Shown: positions 28,453 to 37,996, counted from the stretch's first letter. The stretch: DNA of 64,000 nt from Pseudarthrobacter sp. IC2-21 (GCF_034048115.1 NZ_CP139145.1:3596001-3660000); one strand, 5' to 3'. The notes: a model not told the origin generated them from the sequence alone. Numbers and translations: made by a program.

Positions 28453-28627
28453 CTTTCCGTGGTGCCGCCCCCGCAAGTAGCCCCCTGCAGATCAATTGGG
28501 TAGTGATTACTCGTGCGCCCGCCCACCGTCCTTCCGTAGCATCACAGTGCGTCTGGGGCGTCAAAGGAGACGAGGGGGGCTTCGGGGACTGCTGGTTCTC
28601 GCCTCCCGCCTATCGCGAGGAGAACCA

Positions 28628-30862
28628 ATGAATCACCAGATTCCGGAACATCCGCCCCCAGCCCCGGCGCCTGACCCGCAACCCAAGAAACGCCGGGGGA
28701 AAATCGCCCTCGTAGCCCTGGCGGGGGTCATCACCACGGGAGTGGTTTTGGGCATTGTGGTACCCGGTGTGGCCGAACCCGAACCCCTGCCGCCCGTGGA
28801 CGCAACCATCAGCATCGACCTGGACACGGCGGTCAACCAGTTCCCGGGAACGTTGGCCCTCGGCGCCGGCGTGGACGGCCTGGAGGAAGGCGAGATCGAC
28901 AGGGTCTGGACCCCCAAAAACGTTCAAGCGATGAAAACGGCCGGTTTCGGACCGATCAGCTACCGCCTCCGAACGGAACTCGGCGTCAAGGCCTGGCACT
29001 GGAATCCCCGCGGAACATGGAGTGACGCAGCTGCCCAGCAGGGGTACTGGGTGTCATCAGATGAACCACTAGACGATTACCGGGCGTCGCAGGGCTACCG
29101 GCTTCCCCGCCGCGGAAACACCATTGATCAGGCCAAAAACGACGGCTATTCCCGGCTCTCCGACGGTAACCCCGCCACCTTTTGGAAGAGCAACCCGTAC
29201 TTGGACTCGCACTTCACCGGGGAAGCTGACGACCGGAATCCGCAATGGATTATGGCGGTGTTCCGTCAGGCAGTTCCCATAGACACCGTCCAGTTCGACT
29301 GGGGCACCCCCTACGCCGCCGCGTTCAAGGTGCAGTACTGGTCCGGCAAGGACGCGCATTTCCCGGTGGACGACGGAAAATGGGTGGATTTTCCGCAGAG
29401 CGCCCATGAGGGCGCCGGCGGTTCCCAGACCGTGCGGATCGCACCGGAACCCCTGCCTGTGCAGTATGTGCGTATTGTCCTCACCCGGGACTCGGACACG
29501 GCTCCGGCGGGCTCCACCGATGTCCGCGACAAACTGGGGTTCGCCCTCAACGAGCTGGCCATTGGCCAGACCACCGCCGACGGGTTCGTTGATCACGTGG
29601 TCCACGAGGCATCACAGGGGCAGACGGAGATGTGGACCTCCTCCACCGACCCCTGGCACAGCGTGGCCGACATCGACAAACACTACGAACACGCAAGCTT
29701 CGAGCGGCTTTTCGGCAGCGGCATCACCAACGGCCAGCCAATGATGGTGCCCGCACCTGCGCTGTACGGTGTGCCGGAGGATGCGGCGGCCCTGGTGAGC
29801 TACCTCAAGAAGCGTGGCTACCCGGTGAAACGCGTGGAGATTGGTGAGGAACCGGACGGCCAGCTCGCCCAGCCCGAACACTACGGCGCACTCTACGTGC
29901 AAATGGCCAGCGCCATGAAAAAGGTCGACCCCACCCTGGAGTTCGGCGGTCCGGGCTACCAGACCACCCTGCCCGCGTGGGTGCACTGGCCCAACGACAA
30001 CGGCGTGAGGTCCTGGACCGGCCGCTTTGTGTCCTATCTGCGGGCGCGCAACGCGATGGAGGACTTCGACTTCTACTCCTTCGAGTGGTATCCCTTCGAC
30101 GATGTGTGCGCGGATCCGAGCGCACCGCTGGCCGAACACCCCAAGCTGCTGAAGGAGCTTCTCGCCCGCGAAGAACAGGCCGGCCTTCCACCTGACATCC
30201 CCAAAGTGATAACCGAATACGGGTACTCCTCCTTCGCGGGCCAGGTGGAACTGGAACTGCCCGGAGCCATGATCAACGCCGAAACTGCAGCCCTTTTCCT
30301 GACCCTCGGCGGGGAGACCAGTTACTACTACGGGCTGGAACCGAACTGGGTCTTCCAGGAAAAAGAAGGCCAGAAGTGCAACTCGTGGGGCAACCTGATG
30401 ATGCTGCAGTTCTATGACAACTGGAACCTCCGGCCGCTGGCCGCCTTCTATGCCGCCAGGCTCGTGAATGAACACTGGGTACTCAAGGGCGGAGGAAACC
30501 ACACCGTTTACACCGCCACCAGCGACATCCACAACTCCAAGGGTCAGCCGCTGGTCACCGCCTACCCGCTGCGCCGGCCGGACGGCACCCTTAGCGTGCT
30601 TCTGTTCAATAAGGACCCGAACCGGACCCTCAAGGTTCGGCTGATGCACAAGACCAACGGCGGCCAGGAGGTGATTAAAGGAGACCTCGAGCTCGACCAG
30701 TATTCGGCCGAGCAGTACGTCTGGCACCCGACCCCGGGCCAAAAGAACGGCGGCTATCCCGATCCCAGCCAGCCGCCGTCCTCAAAAGTCATCCACGCCG
30801 ATAACAACGCCACCTTCACGCTGCCCCCGCGCAGCATATCCGTGGCCGTGACGCAGCGCTGA
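28628..30862 (+). CDS. Membrane-anchored clan GH-A glycoside hydrolase with discoidin-like domain
   Basis: A 744-residue protein with a cytoplasmic Pro-rich N terminus and one membrane anchor (about residues 26-46), so the enzyme faces outside. Residues about 150-310 look like an F5/8-type carbohydrate-binding domain (SDGNPATFWKSNPYLD, KVQYWSG, NELAIGQT). The barrel domain follows: VEIGEEPDG puts the acid/base at E408, preceded by Glu instead of the usual Asn, and VITEYGYSS gives the nucleophile at E530. A beta-sandwich C terminus closes it. The ATG at 28628 has GAGGAG 6 bp upstream. Exact GH family and substrate are not clear to me. Confidence 0.75.
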   Translation: MNHQIPEHPPPAPAPDPQPKKRRGKIALVALAGVITTGVVLGIVVPGVAEPEPLPPVDATISIDLDTAVNQFPGTLALGAGVDGLEEGEIDRVWTPKNVQAMKTAGFGPISYRLRTELGVKAWHWNPRGTWSDAAAQQGYWVSSDEPLDDYRASQGYRLPRRGNTIDQAKNDGYSRLSDGNPATFWKSNPYLDSHFTGEADDRNPQWIMAVFRQAVPIDTVQFDWGTPYAAAFKVQYWSGKDAHFPVDDGKWVDFPQSAHEGAGGSQTVRIAPEPLPVQYVRIVLTRDSDTAPAGSTDVRDKLGFALNELAIGQTTADGFVDHVVHEASQGQTEMWTSSTDPWHSVADIDKHYEHASFERLFGSGITNGQPMMVPAPALYGVPEDAAALVSYLKKRGYPVKRVEIGEEPDGQLAQPEHYGALYVQMASAMKKVDPTLEFGGPGYQTTLPAWVHWPNDNGVRSWTGRFVSYLRARNAMEDFDFYSFEWYPFDDVCADPSAPLAEHPKLLKELLAREEQAGLPPDIPKVITEYGYSSFAGQVELELPGAMINAETAALFLTLGGETSYYYGLEPNWVFQEKEGQKCNSWGNLMMLQFYDNWNLRPLAAFYAARLVNEHWVLKGGGNHTVYTATSDIHNSKGQPLVTAYPLRRPDGTLSVLLFNKDPNRTLKVRLMHKTNGGQEVIKGDLELDQYSAEQYVWHPTPGQKNGGYPDPSQPPSSKVIHADNNATFTLPPRSISVAVTQR

Positions 30863-30891
30863 CCGCGCGGTCACGGCAGCGAAACGAGCAA

Positions 30892-30925
30892 GCGGACGAC
30901 GGCGGGACTCCCCGCCGTCGTCCGC
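30892..30925 (+). terminator. Hairpin terminator, dispersed family
   Basis: Perfect 15-bp arms GCGGACGACGGCGGG (30892-30906) and its complement (30911-30925) with a 4-nt loop, 30 bp past the glycoside hydrolase stop. It lies between convergent genes. Confidence 0.78.
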
Positions 30926-30976
30926 CCACCGCTGGTGCCGCTCCCCTGCCTTCGCTCCCGCCTCAGCGCTTCGGGG

Positions 30977-31513
30977 TCACGAGCGGCCGGTGGCCTCGCT
31001 GGTGCCCCGCGCCAACTGCTCCGCGATGTCCACGGCCCAAGCGTCGATTTCGGACCAGTCCCGGTAGTCACCGAAGCGGATGCCCATCGCCCGGACCAGC
31101 ATCCGGGACGAGCGCGGGAACTGGTCCTGCCAGGCAGCCCCGGAAAACACGCGGTGGCCCCGCGGCCGGACCACGTCCCGCAACGCTTCAGCCAGCGTGC
31201 GGTCCTGCGCCGCGCGCGCCGGTTTACGCAGGGGCCGGGGCAGGCCGCCGGACATTCCCACGCTGAAGAACCACACCGGCCGCTCGCGCAGAACGTCCTG
31301 GTGGCGGCGGACAAACTCCGTGGCTTCGGGCAACCACGCTTGGTTATGGATCGCGCTGCCCAACACCACCGCATCATAGGCACCGGGATCGGCAATCTCC
31401 CGCACTGCCTTGACGTCGACCGCCCAGCCCGCCCGCTGCAAAGCACCGGCGATCCGGTGGGCGATCTCGGCCGTCGATCCGTGTGCGCTGGCGTATCCGA
31501 CAAGCATCCGCAT
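30977..31513 (-). CDS. Flavodoxin-domain protein
   Basis: A 177-residue protein starting at an ATG at 31513 (AGGGGG about 9 bp upstream). The opening MRMLVGYASAHGSTAEIAHRIAGAL holds the FMN phosphate loop (SAHGSTAEIA), and AYDAVVLGSAIHNQAWLPEA and PVWFFSVGMSGG supply the isoalloxazine loops. This is the menaquinone-dependent protoporphyrinogen oxidase-like (HemG/flavodoxin_5) subtype often found in actinobacteria. No partner is adjacent; the SDR gene upstream ends 76 bp away. Its redox partner is unknown. Confidence 0.82.
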   Translation of the reverse strand: MRMLVGYASAHGSTAEIAHRIAGALQRAGWAVDVKAVREIADPGAYDAVVLGSAIHNQAWLPEATEFVRRHQDVLRERPVWFFSVGMSGGLPRPLRKPARAAQDRTLAEALRDVVRPRGHRVFSGAAWQDQFPRSSRMLVRAMGIRFGDYRDWSEIDAWAVDIAEQLARGTSEATGRS

Positions 31514-31589
31514 GCCGGCCACCCCCTCTCGTGTGGCCTCATCATAGAGGGGATCAGACGAGGGCAGTAGAGGCTCCCAGGCGGCAGAT

Positions 31590-32369
31590 TTACAGCGCGG
31601 ACCAGCCGCCGTCGGAGGCCAGGATGGCGCCGTTGACGTTGGTGCCATCGTCGCTGAGGAGGAACGTGATGGATGCGGCGAGCTGCGCGGCCGTGGCGGG
31701 TGCGGGGATGTTGGCCTGCATCAGCGGGCCGAGGCGCTCGGCGGCCAGCTGCGATCCCCAGTCGGCCACAATGTTCGTGATGGTGGCGCCCGGAGCCACG
31801 GCATTGAACCGCAGGCCCTTCGGCCCGTACATCACGGCCGAGTTCTTCGTCAGGCCGATCACGGCATGCTTGGACGCGGTGTAGGCGGCGCCCGCGGCGG
31901 ATCCGCGCAGGCCCGCCTCGGAGGCAACGTTGACTACGGAGCCCCTGCCGGCGTCGAGCATCAGCGGCACCACGGCGCGGGTGAGGCGCATGAGGGCCGT
32001 GACATTGATCCGGAAGACCCGGTCCCAGGTCTCGTCGTCCACGTCGTGAACCGGGGCAAACCTGTCCATGATGCCCGCCACATTCGCCAGGGCATCCACG
32101 CGCCCGCCGGCGGCAGTGACAACAGCGGCCACCGTCTCCTCGGTGGAGATGTCGCCGGCTACCGGAACGAGATCCAGGCCGGCGTTTTCTTCCACAAGGG
32201 CGTCGAGGCGTTCCTTGCTGATGTCCGCGGCGATGACCCGGCCGCCTTCCTTGGCAATGCGCAGCGCGGTTGCCTGGCCGATGCCCGAGCCCGCGCCGGT
32301 GACAATGACCGTTTTGCCGGCAAACCGGCCGCTGGTGGTGACTTCCTGCCATGAAGCTTCGTTGCCCAT
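31590..32369 (-). CDS. Short-chain dehydrogenase/reductase (SDR)
   Basis: A 259-residue classical SDR. The cofactor motif is TGAGSGIGQ (about 24-32), with ADIS after beta-strand 2 (Asp, suggesting NAD preference), NVAG in the middle, and catalytic Ser, Tyr and Lys in NVASEAG and YTASKHA. The C-terminal VAPGATITN is standard. It oxidises an alcohol or reduces a ketone; the substrate is unknown. It is divergent from a TetR regulator with a palindrome between them, which suggests inducible control by that regulator. Confidence 0.9.
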   Translation of the reverse strand: MGNEASWQEVTTSGRFAGKTVIVTGAGSGIGQATALRIAKEGGRVIAADISKERLDALVEENAGLDLVPVAGDISTEETVAAVVTAAGGRVDALANVAGIMDRFAPVHDVDDETWDRVFRINVTALMRLTRAVVPLMLDAGRGSVVNVASEAGLRGSAAGAAYTASKHAVIGLTKNSAVMYGPKGLRFNAVAPGATITNIVADWGSQLAAERLGPLMQANIPAPATAAQLAASITFLLSDDGTNVNGAILASDGGWSAL

Positions 32370-32411
32370 GATGTCCTTCCAGACGTTGCTTAGTGTGGTG
32401 GACTACACCTT

Positions 32412-32428
32412 ATGACACGCTGTGTCAT
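32412..32428. promoter_or_regulatory. Palindromic operator between SDR and TetR genes
   Basis: ATGACAC and GTGTCAT are perfect 7-bp arms around GCT. The site lies 43 bp upstream of the SDR ATG and 10 bp upstream of the TetR GTG, positioned to repress both divergent genes. Confidence 0.6.
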
Positions 32429-32437
32429 TATGTAAGG

Positions 32438-33070
32438 GTGAGTTCTGTTGAGACTACGTCTGACGCTGTGAGTAGCGAGATTCCGCGCCCTCCCGGCCGT
32501 CCACCAACAATCGATCCCGACGCCGCGGCCGCCGTCGGGCTGCGGCTGTTTGCCGAGCACGGCTACGAGCAGACCTCCATGGAGGACATTGCGCGGGAGG
32601 CGGGAATCAGCCGAAAGAGCCTGTACCGGTACTTCTCCAGCAAAGCCGAGCTCATCTGGGGCGGCATGGAGCCGGCGGTCCAGGCTTCCGGCCGGGTTTT
32701 GGATTCCGCCCGCACTCCGGACGCCTCCCGCACTGCCGGAACGCCCGACGCCGGCGTGCTGGCCGGCCTGCGCGCGGCGGCTGTTGCGGGGGCTGCCGCT
32801 ATTCCGGATTTGTCCGTGACGCGCGGGCGCCTGCGGCTGATTGCAGAGCACCCCGAACTGGCCAGCCGAAGTTACGAATCCCTGGCGCCGCAGCGCGAGC
32901 GGGCGCGGGCCTATTTGGTTGCGGCAGGGGTTGGCGAGGACGTTGCCGGGTACCTGTGCGCCGCTTTTATGGGTGCAACGTTCGAGGCCTGGATGCGGTG
33001 GGCCGCGGGGACGGACCCCGATCCGGCGCCGTATCTGGTGGCGGCAGTGGGCGTGCTTCAGATGCCGTGA
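32438..33070 (+). CDS. TetR-family transcriptional regulator
   Basis: A 210-residue TetR protein. After about 30 disordered residues the HTH reads [28 protein letters not shown] (split in its ends TSMEDIA and SKAELI). I choose the GTG at 32438, just after the palindrome; the ribosome site is weak (TAAGG immediately upstream), so the start is uncertain and the transcript could be nearly leaderless. Divergent from the SDR gene, which it probably represses. It converges with the GHKL ATPase gene with a 20-bp gap. Confidence 0.85.
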   Translation: MSSVETTSDAVSSEIPRPPGRPPTIDPDAAAAVGLRLFAEHGYEQTSMEDIAREAGISRKSLYRYFSSKAELIWGGMEPAVQASGRVLDSARTPDASRTAGTPDAGVLAGLRAAAVAGAAAIPDLSVTRGRLRLIAEHPELASRSYESLAPQRERARAYLVAAGVGEDVAGYLCAAFMGATFEAWMRWAAGTDPDPAPYLVAAVGVLQMP

Positions 33071-33090
33071 GGTTGGCACCCTGAAGGCCC

Positions 33091-35031
33091 TTACCCCAGG
33101 AACGTGCGGTGGATGTCGCTCCCGTAGCGCCGGATGAGGTCCCTCTTGGCTGCCTGGAAGGCCTCGAGGTCCCCGGCATGGCCGCGCTGTTCCACGCGGC
33201 GCCTGGCCAGCTCGTCGGAGATCACGTCCAGGAACAGCTCGGCCAGCAGCAGCCGGGCGGAATCCCGGAATCGGCCGCGGCCGTCGACGTAGAGCTGGAC
33301 TGTGGGCGCGGCGGTGTTGATGATGACCTTGCGCTCCCCCGCGCTGTAAACGGCACGGTCGGCGCTGTTGTGCAGATTACGGAAGTCATAGCCGGTGAAG
33401 AGGTCGACGCCGTGGTCCCGGCTCGCGCGGTGGACCTCGCGGTGCGCCGGAGCCGGGGTTGCCTCAGCGGTGGCGATGGCGTGGTGCGGCGGCTGGTCGG
33501 CGCTGCGGCGGGAGGCGTGCTCGGCGATGACGATTTCGCAGAGCGCCCAGTAGTCGCCTGCCCGGACGGTGATCTCGCCCCTGTCGCCCGGCTGTCCCCC
33601 GCTCACGGTCCACTCGAGCCGCCGCGTCTCCGCCAGCGCATTGATCGTGACCGGGGCAGGCGCGGGTTCAATCCGCAGCGAGCCAGGTAGGCCCATTTCG
33701 AAGGTGAGCGTCCCGCCGTCGGGCAACTGACCCGGGTCCAGCAGCAGCGCAATGTGGAACGGGTGCCCCGGCGGGCGGTAGTAGAAGGGCGTGGTGAACC
33801 GCAGGGCCGCGGGTAGGTCCTCGGCCGCCGTCGTGCCGTCCCTGTTCAGGAGCGCCGGCGCCGTTTCCAGCCCGAGGTCGACGACGGCCGCCTCGCTCAT
33901 GTGCTGCAACAGATGTTCGATCATCTCGGCTGTTCGCCCGGACGTGCTGGCGCGTTCCAGGTGTTTCAGCTTCTCCTTCTCTGCCTGCACGGGACCGGCG
34001 ATCATCCGGCCGACGGCCCGGGAGAATGCTGCCACGAAGGGGTCCTTGAGATTCAGGCCCTCCCGCTCGTCGCTGATGATCGCCTTGCCGCGGCCCAGCA
34101 TTTCGGTCAGTGCCGCACAGCGGACAGTGCCGAAGAGGTATTCCGTGCCGACCTGGTTCTCGTACTCGAACAGCTGGCAGTCGAGCACGGCCATCCCGGA
34201 TTCGACCACCAGGCCGGCGGTGCGCTCATCACCCCTGAGCGTCAGCTCCACGCCCTGCGCCCGTTTGAGCGTGACCGTGAACGGATACTCCTCGCCGTCA
34301 ACGGTGAAGCTGCCGGGCTGATCGGGGCCGACCAGCACGGTGGCCGGCGGCTCCTGGAAGAGGATGCTTTCGCTGCCGTAATCCTCGGCGCCGGGGCGTC
34401 GGTGCACCAGCTCCACGTCGCGCCGGGCCTGCACATCCCGAAGGTAGATGTTGTCCGAGAGCGATTGCAGCAAAGTGGCGTGCTGGGTGATGGTGACATG
34501 CGGATTGTCTACGACGATCGTCACCCGGGTGCCCTGACTATCGTCGGCGATCCCGAGCCGGGCGTAGTCCGCGGGGAACGCGCGGCGGTCCGCGCCATCG
34601 TCGTCGTAAAGGTAGCCGCCGTTCTCGCCGCGGAAGACGTCGATGCGGGTGAACCGGCCGTTGAGGATGGTTTCGATCCAGCCGTGCCCCAGGCCGAAGA
34701 TGGCCTGCTTAAGTCCGCGGCCGAAGTACCCGCGGCCGACGCCCTCGCCGCGGGAGAGCGGGCTATGCGCGCCGCCGTAGCTGAGGATGCGCCCGGCCTG
34801 TTCGAACGACATGCCCTCCGCCTGGTCGCTGACCGTCAGGACTGCCCCGGCAAGGTGGCGCTCGTAGCCGACGCGGATCCGGCCGGTCACTTGAGCACCG
34901 GCCTTTTCCAGCCGGGAGTAGCTGTCGTCGCTGTTGGTGATCAGCTCCACCAGCGCTTTTTCCACCGAGGCGAAGCGCCGTGAATCGATCCCGATCACGC
35001 GCTGGTCCACCTGGATTTCGGCAACGGTCAT
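33091..35031 (-). CDS. GHKL-type ATPase (Hsp90/MORC-like), function unknown
   Basis: A 646-residue soluble protein with an N-terminal Bergerat-fold ATPase. The N box is ALVELITNSDDSY (E29, N33, D35), the G1 box SDQAEGM (68-74) and the G2/lid GVGRGYFGRGLKQAIFGLG (97-115). Unlike histidine kinases it has no dimerisation/phosphoacceptor domain; the sequence continues with a transducer-like part (DERTAGLVVESGMAVLD, REGLNLKDPFVAAF) and an Arg-rich C-terminal domain. This plan is that of Hsp90/MutL/MORC ATPases. Its ATG overlaps the xylB TGA (ATGA), so it is translationally coupled to xylulokinase although no metabolic link is evident. Confidence 0.8.
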   Translation of the reverse strand: MTVAEIQVDQRVIGIDSRRFASVEKALVELITNSDDSYSRLEKAGAQVTGRIRVGYERHLAGAVLTVSDQAEGMSFEQAGRILSYGGAHSPLSRGEGVGRGYFGRGLKQAIFGLGHGWIETILNGRFTRIDVFRGENGGYLYDDDGADRRAFPADYARLGIADDSQGTRVTIVVDNPHVTITQHATLLQSLSDNIYLRDVQARRDVELVHRRPGAEDYGSESILFQEPPATVLVGPDQPGSFTVDGEEYPFTVTLKRAQGVELTLRGDERTAGLVVESGMAVLDCQLFEYENQVGTEYLFGTVRCAALTEMLGRGKAIISDEREGLNLKDPFVAAFSRAVGRMIAGPVQAEKEKLKHLERASTSGRTAEMIEHLLQHMSEAAVVDLGLETAPALLNRDGTTAAEDLPAALRFTTPFYYRPPGHPFHIALLLDPGQLPDGGTLTFEMGLPGSLRIEPAPAPVTINALAETRRLEWTVSGGQPGDRGEITVRAGDYWALCEIVIAEHASRRSADQPPHHAIATAEATPAPAHREVHRASRDHGVDLFTGYDFRNLHNSADRAVYSAGERKVIINTAAPTVQLYVDGRGRFRDSARLLLAELFLDVISDELARRRVEQRGHAGDLEAFQAAKRDLIRRYGSDIHRTFLG

Positions 35032-36689
35032 GGTGACTCCCTCGCTCCCTTAGCCCCATAGTGGCGGGTCCGCACAGGGGCGTCAATGACCGAAAGTCCC
35101 GGCGCGCGGACCTTGCCGGCGTCGCCCGAGCCTGAACCTCCGTCGCCGGCTTGAATTCGGCCGCTCACGCGCTGGTAGTTCACGCCGATGATTGGCCGGA
35201 AGTCCGGCCGTGGCGTGCTTGTCGTCGCCATAGGCCACTGGGGCCGCTTACCGGTGAGGGTCCAGGCCGCCTGCACGGCCGCCCCCCGCGCGACGTACTC
35301 GCCGGGGCTCGGGATTACCACAGGAAGGTCAAAGACCTGCGCCGCAATTTTCTGCACAGCAGGGTTCTGCACCGCACCCCCGATCAGCAGCAGCCGGCGT
35401 GCCGGCACCCCCAGTTCACGCAGCGCGCTCATCCCCCCGGACAGTCCGCACAGCATGCCTTCGACAGCTGCCCGGGCGACGTTGTGGCGGGTGGTGGAAG
35501 CGATGCTGAGGCCGTGCAGGCCGGCCTTCGCCTCCGGCAGGTTGGGCGTACGCTCACCCTCGAAATACGGCACGAGCACCACTCCCCCGGCGCCTGGCTC
35601 CGCTTCCAACGCCAGCTCGGCCAGACCGTCGAAATCGACGGCCAGCAGGCCGGCCATGGAGCTGAGGACCCTCGCCGCGTTCAGCGTCACCGCAATGGGA
35701 AGGTAACCTCCGGTCGCGTCGGCGAAGCCCGCAACGGTGCCGGTGGCGTCCGCGCAGGGCTCGGCTGTGACCGCAAAGACCGTGCCGCTGGTTCCCACCG
35801 AGACCACAATATCCCCGGGCCGGATGTCCAGGCCGAGTGCAGCTCCCGCATTGTCGCCGGCTCCGGGTCCCACGGCGATTCCGCCGCTGGCAGGGCCGGC
35901 GATCGGGCCCGCCCCGGACGGTTCCTCGCCTTGTGCCGTGAAGCACGCAGGATGGACCTGCCCCGCAGTATCACCGGGGCCAAGGACACGCGGCAGGACA
36001 ACGATGCCGCCGGGCCCCTCAGGGCTCCCGTCTCCACGCGCTTCCCGGGCTTCACGGGCTTCCCGGCCGAAAGCCAGCTTGAACAGTTCCAGGTCATAGG
36101 CCCCGGATTCGGGGCTCCAATAGCCTGTGCCGCTGGCATCGGACCGGTCTGTGGTCAGCTGCTCAAGATCGGGGCCCAAGGGACTGGACGCCGCAGGGCC
36201 AAAGCCGCGCAGACGCCACGTCAGCCAATCATGCGGCAGCGCGACGGCGGCAACCTGCGCCGCGATCTCCGGCTCGTGGTCCCTGACCCACCTGACCTTG
36301 GTGGCGGTAAAGGAAGCCACAGGCACCAGGCCTGTCCGCAGGGCGTATTCCTTCGCGCCTACCTCGGCGATGAGCTGGGCCGCGGCCCCGGCAGACCTGG
36401 TGTCGTTCCACAAAAGCGCCGGGCGCAGCACAACGCCGTCCCGGTCCAGCAGCACCATTCCGTGCTGCTGGCCCGCGATGGAGACGGCACTCACGTCGCC
36501 CAGCCCGCCGGCGTCGTCAATGGCCTCCGCCAAAGCCCGCCACCAGTGATCCGGATGGACATCCGTGCCGTCAGGGTGCCCGGCCCGCCCCTCGCGGACG
36601 GTGGCGCCCGTTTCGGCATCGGCAATGAGGACCTTGCAGCTTTGGGTTGAGGAATCCACCCCCGCAACGAGGTTCACGGGAACATCCAT
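35028..36689 (-). CDS. xylB: Xylulokinase
   Basis: A FGGY-family sugar kinase of 553 residues that phosphorylates D-xylulose. Seen are AGVDSSTQSCKVLIAD at the N terminus, VHPDHWWRAL, SIAGQQHGMVLLD, LLWNDTRSA, the ATP-site GDIVVSVGTSGTVFA and the C-terminal RRLLLIGGAVQNPAVQ. It is somewhat longer than usual (about 500) owing to Gly/Glu-rich inserts and a tail of about 40 residues. The ATG at 36689 (or GTG one codon earlier) follows the xylA stop by 7 bp, so the two are cotranscribed. Its stop overlaps the GHKL ATPase start. Confidence 0.93.
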   Translation of the reverse strand: MDVPVNLVAGVDSSTQSCKVLIADAETGATVREGRAGHPDGTDVHPDHWWRALAEAIDDAGGLGDVSAVSIAGQQHGMVLLDRDGVVLRPALLWNDTRSAGAAAQLIAEVGAKEYALRTGLVPVASFTATKVRWVRDHEPEIAAQVAAVALPHDWLTWRLRGFGPAASSPLGPDLEQLTTDRSDASGTGYWSPESGAYDLELFKLAFGREAREAREARGDGSPEGPGGIVVLPRVLGPGDTAGQVHPACFTAQGEEPSGAGPIAGPASGGIAVGPGAGDNAGAALGLDIRPGDIVVSVGTSGTVFAVTAEPCADATGTVAGFADATGGYLPIAVTLNAARVLSSMAGLLAVDFDGLAELALEAEPGAGGVVLVPYFEGERTPNLPEAKAGLHGLSIASTTRHNVARAAVEGMLCGLSGGMSALRELGVPARRLLLIGGAVQNPAVQKIAAQVFDLPVVIPSPGEYVARGAAVQAAWTLTGKRPQWPMATTSTPRPDFRPIIGVNYQRVSGRIQAGDGGSGSGDAGKVRAPGLSVIDAPVRTRHYGAKGARESP

Positions 36690-36696
36690 CACGGTA

Positions 36697-37887
36697 TTAG
36701 CGGGCCCCGAGCAGGTGCTCGATAAAGAGCTGCTGAAGCTTCACAAAACCGAAGCCTTTCCCGCCAAAGTACGCATCGGCGTCGAACTCTTCGTACGCGG
36801 ACTTGTCCGCGAGCAGCTGCTCGTAGCCTTCGCCCGGGTTCAGGGTGGGCTGGTTGATCTCGGAAACCCTGGACGCCTCCAGGGCCGCCTGCACGTCCGG
36901 GTCTGCCCGGAAGGCCTTGGCCCGCTCCTTCAGCAACAGGTACGTCTGCATGTTTGCCGCGGCGGAGTCCCACACGCCGTTGATGTCTTCGGTGCGGCTG
37001 GGCTTGTAGTCGAAGTGGCGCGGGCCGTCGTAAGCCCGGCCGCCGTCGGGGCCGCCGTTTTCCAGGAGGTCCACGAGCGAGAAGGCGTTCTGCAGGTCGC
37101 CGTGGCCGAAGACCAGGTCCTGGTCGAATTTGATGCTGCGCTGGCCGTTGAGGTCGATGTGGAACAGCTTGCCCTGATACAGGGCCTGGGCAATGCCGTG
37201 GGTAAAGTTCAACCCCGCCATCTGCTCATGGCCGGTTTCCGGGTTGATGCCTACCAGTTCGGGACGTTCCAGCGTCTCGATGAACGCCAGGGCGTGGCCC
37301 AGGGTGGGAAGGAGGATGTCGCCGCGGGGTTCGTTCGGCTTCGGCTCAATGGCGAAGCGGATGTTGTATCCCTTGTCAGTGACATAGTCGCCGAGCAGGT
37401 TCACGGCCTCGCGGTAGCGCTCGAGCGCACCGCGGATGTCCTTGGCGGCGTCGTACTCGCTGCCTTCACGGCCGCCCCACATCACAAACGTCTCCGCACC
37501 CAGCTCGGCCGCCAGGTCAACGTTCTCCAGGACCTTGCGCAGTGCGAAGCGGCGCACGCCGCGGTCGTTGCTGGTAAAACCTCCGTCCTTGAAGACGGGA
37601 TGGCTGAACAGGTTGGTGGTGACCATCGGAACAACCATTCCGGTGGCTTTGAGGGCACCGGTCAGACGGTCGATCTCCCGCTGGCGCTCGCCGGCCGAGC
37701 ACCCGAACGGGAAAAGGTCGTTGTCGTGGAAGGTCAGGCCGTAGGCGCCGAGGTCGCTGAGCCGGTTGACGGCCTCGACCGTGTCCAGCGGCGGCCGGGT
37801 GGCTGACCCGAACTGGTCCTGGGCCTCCCAGCCAACGGTCCAGAGACCGAAGGAGAATTTGTCTTCACGCGTGGGCTGAATCGTCAT
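36697..37887 (-). CDS. xylA: Xylose isomerase
   Basis: A 396-residue TIM-barrel metalloenzyme of the shorter actinobacterial class, converting D-xylose to D-xylulose. Visible landmarks are [26 protein letters not shown] (catalytic His/Asp), [25 protein letters not shown] (metal Glu), [13 protein letters not shown] and FHIDLNGQ. First gene of the operon with xylB. A TTGACA/TATGTT promoter overlapped by a 13-bp inverted repeat lies directly upstream, so expression is probably repressed by the ROK protein at 39388 and induced by xylose. Confidence 0.95.
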   Translation of the reverse strand: MTIQPTREDKFSFGLWTVGWEAQDQFGSATRPPLDTVEAVNRLSDLGAYGLTFHDNDLFPFGCSAGERQREIDRLTGALKATGMVVPMVTTNLFSHPVFKDGGFTSNDRGVRRFALRKVLENVDLAAELGAETFVMWGGREGSEYDAAKDIRGALERYREAVNLLGDYVTDKGYNIRFAIEPKPNEPRGDILLPTLGHALAFIETLERPELVGINPETGHEQMAGLNFTHGIAQALYQGKLFHIDLNGQRSIKFDQDLVFGHGDLQNAFSLVDLLENGGPDGGRAYDGPRHFDYKPSRTEDINGVWDSAAANMQTYLLLKERAKAFRADPDVQAALEASRVSEINQPTLNPGEGYEQLLADKSAYEEFDADAYFGGKGFGFVKLQQLFIEHLLGAR

Positions 37888-37947
37888 GGAAATGCTCCGA
37901 TGGTTAGGGGCTGGTCCCCGAGGGATTAGCGCGGCGGGGTATGGCGA

Positions 37948-37980
37948 AACGAATATGTTTCGATAACAAACATATTCGTT
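37948..37980. promoter_or_regulatory. Xyl operator: 13-bp perfect inverted repeat
   Basis: AACGAATATGTTT (37948-37960) and its exact complement (37968-37980) are separated by 7 bp. The repeat covers the -10 and start region of the xylA promoter and lies between xylA and the divergent alditol oxidase gene. The ROK protein two genes away is the likely binder. Confidence 0.8.
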
Positions 37981-37996
37981 CTCTCTGTGATGTCAA
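37969..37996 (-). promoter_or_regulatory. xylA promoter
   Basis: On the minus strand TTGACA (37996-37991) and TATGTT (37974-37969) are spaced by 16 bp, a good vegetative promoter about 80 bp upstream of the xylA ATG. Confidence 0.7.

Noticed and set aside
30871..32352. Open frame of 493 codons on the minus strand
   Set aside because: It overlaps the SDR and flavodoxin genes in another frame; those have clear motifs, this does not.
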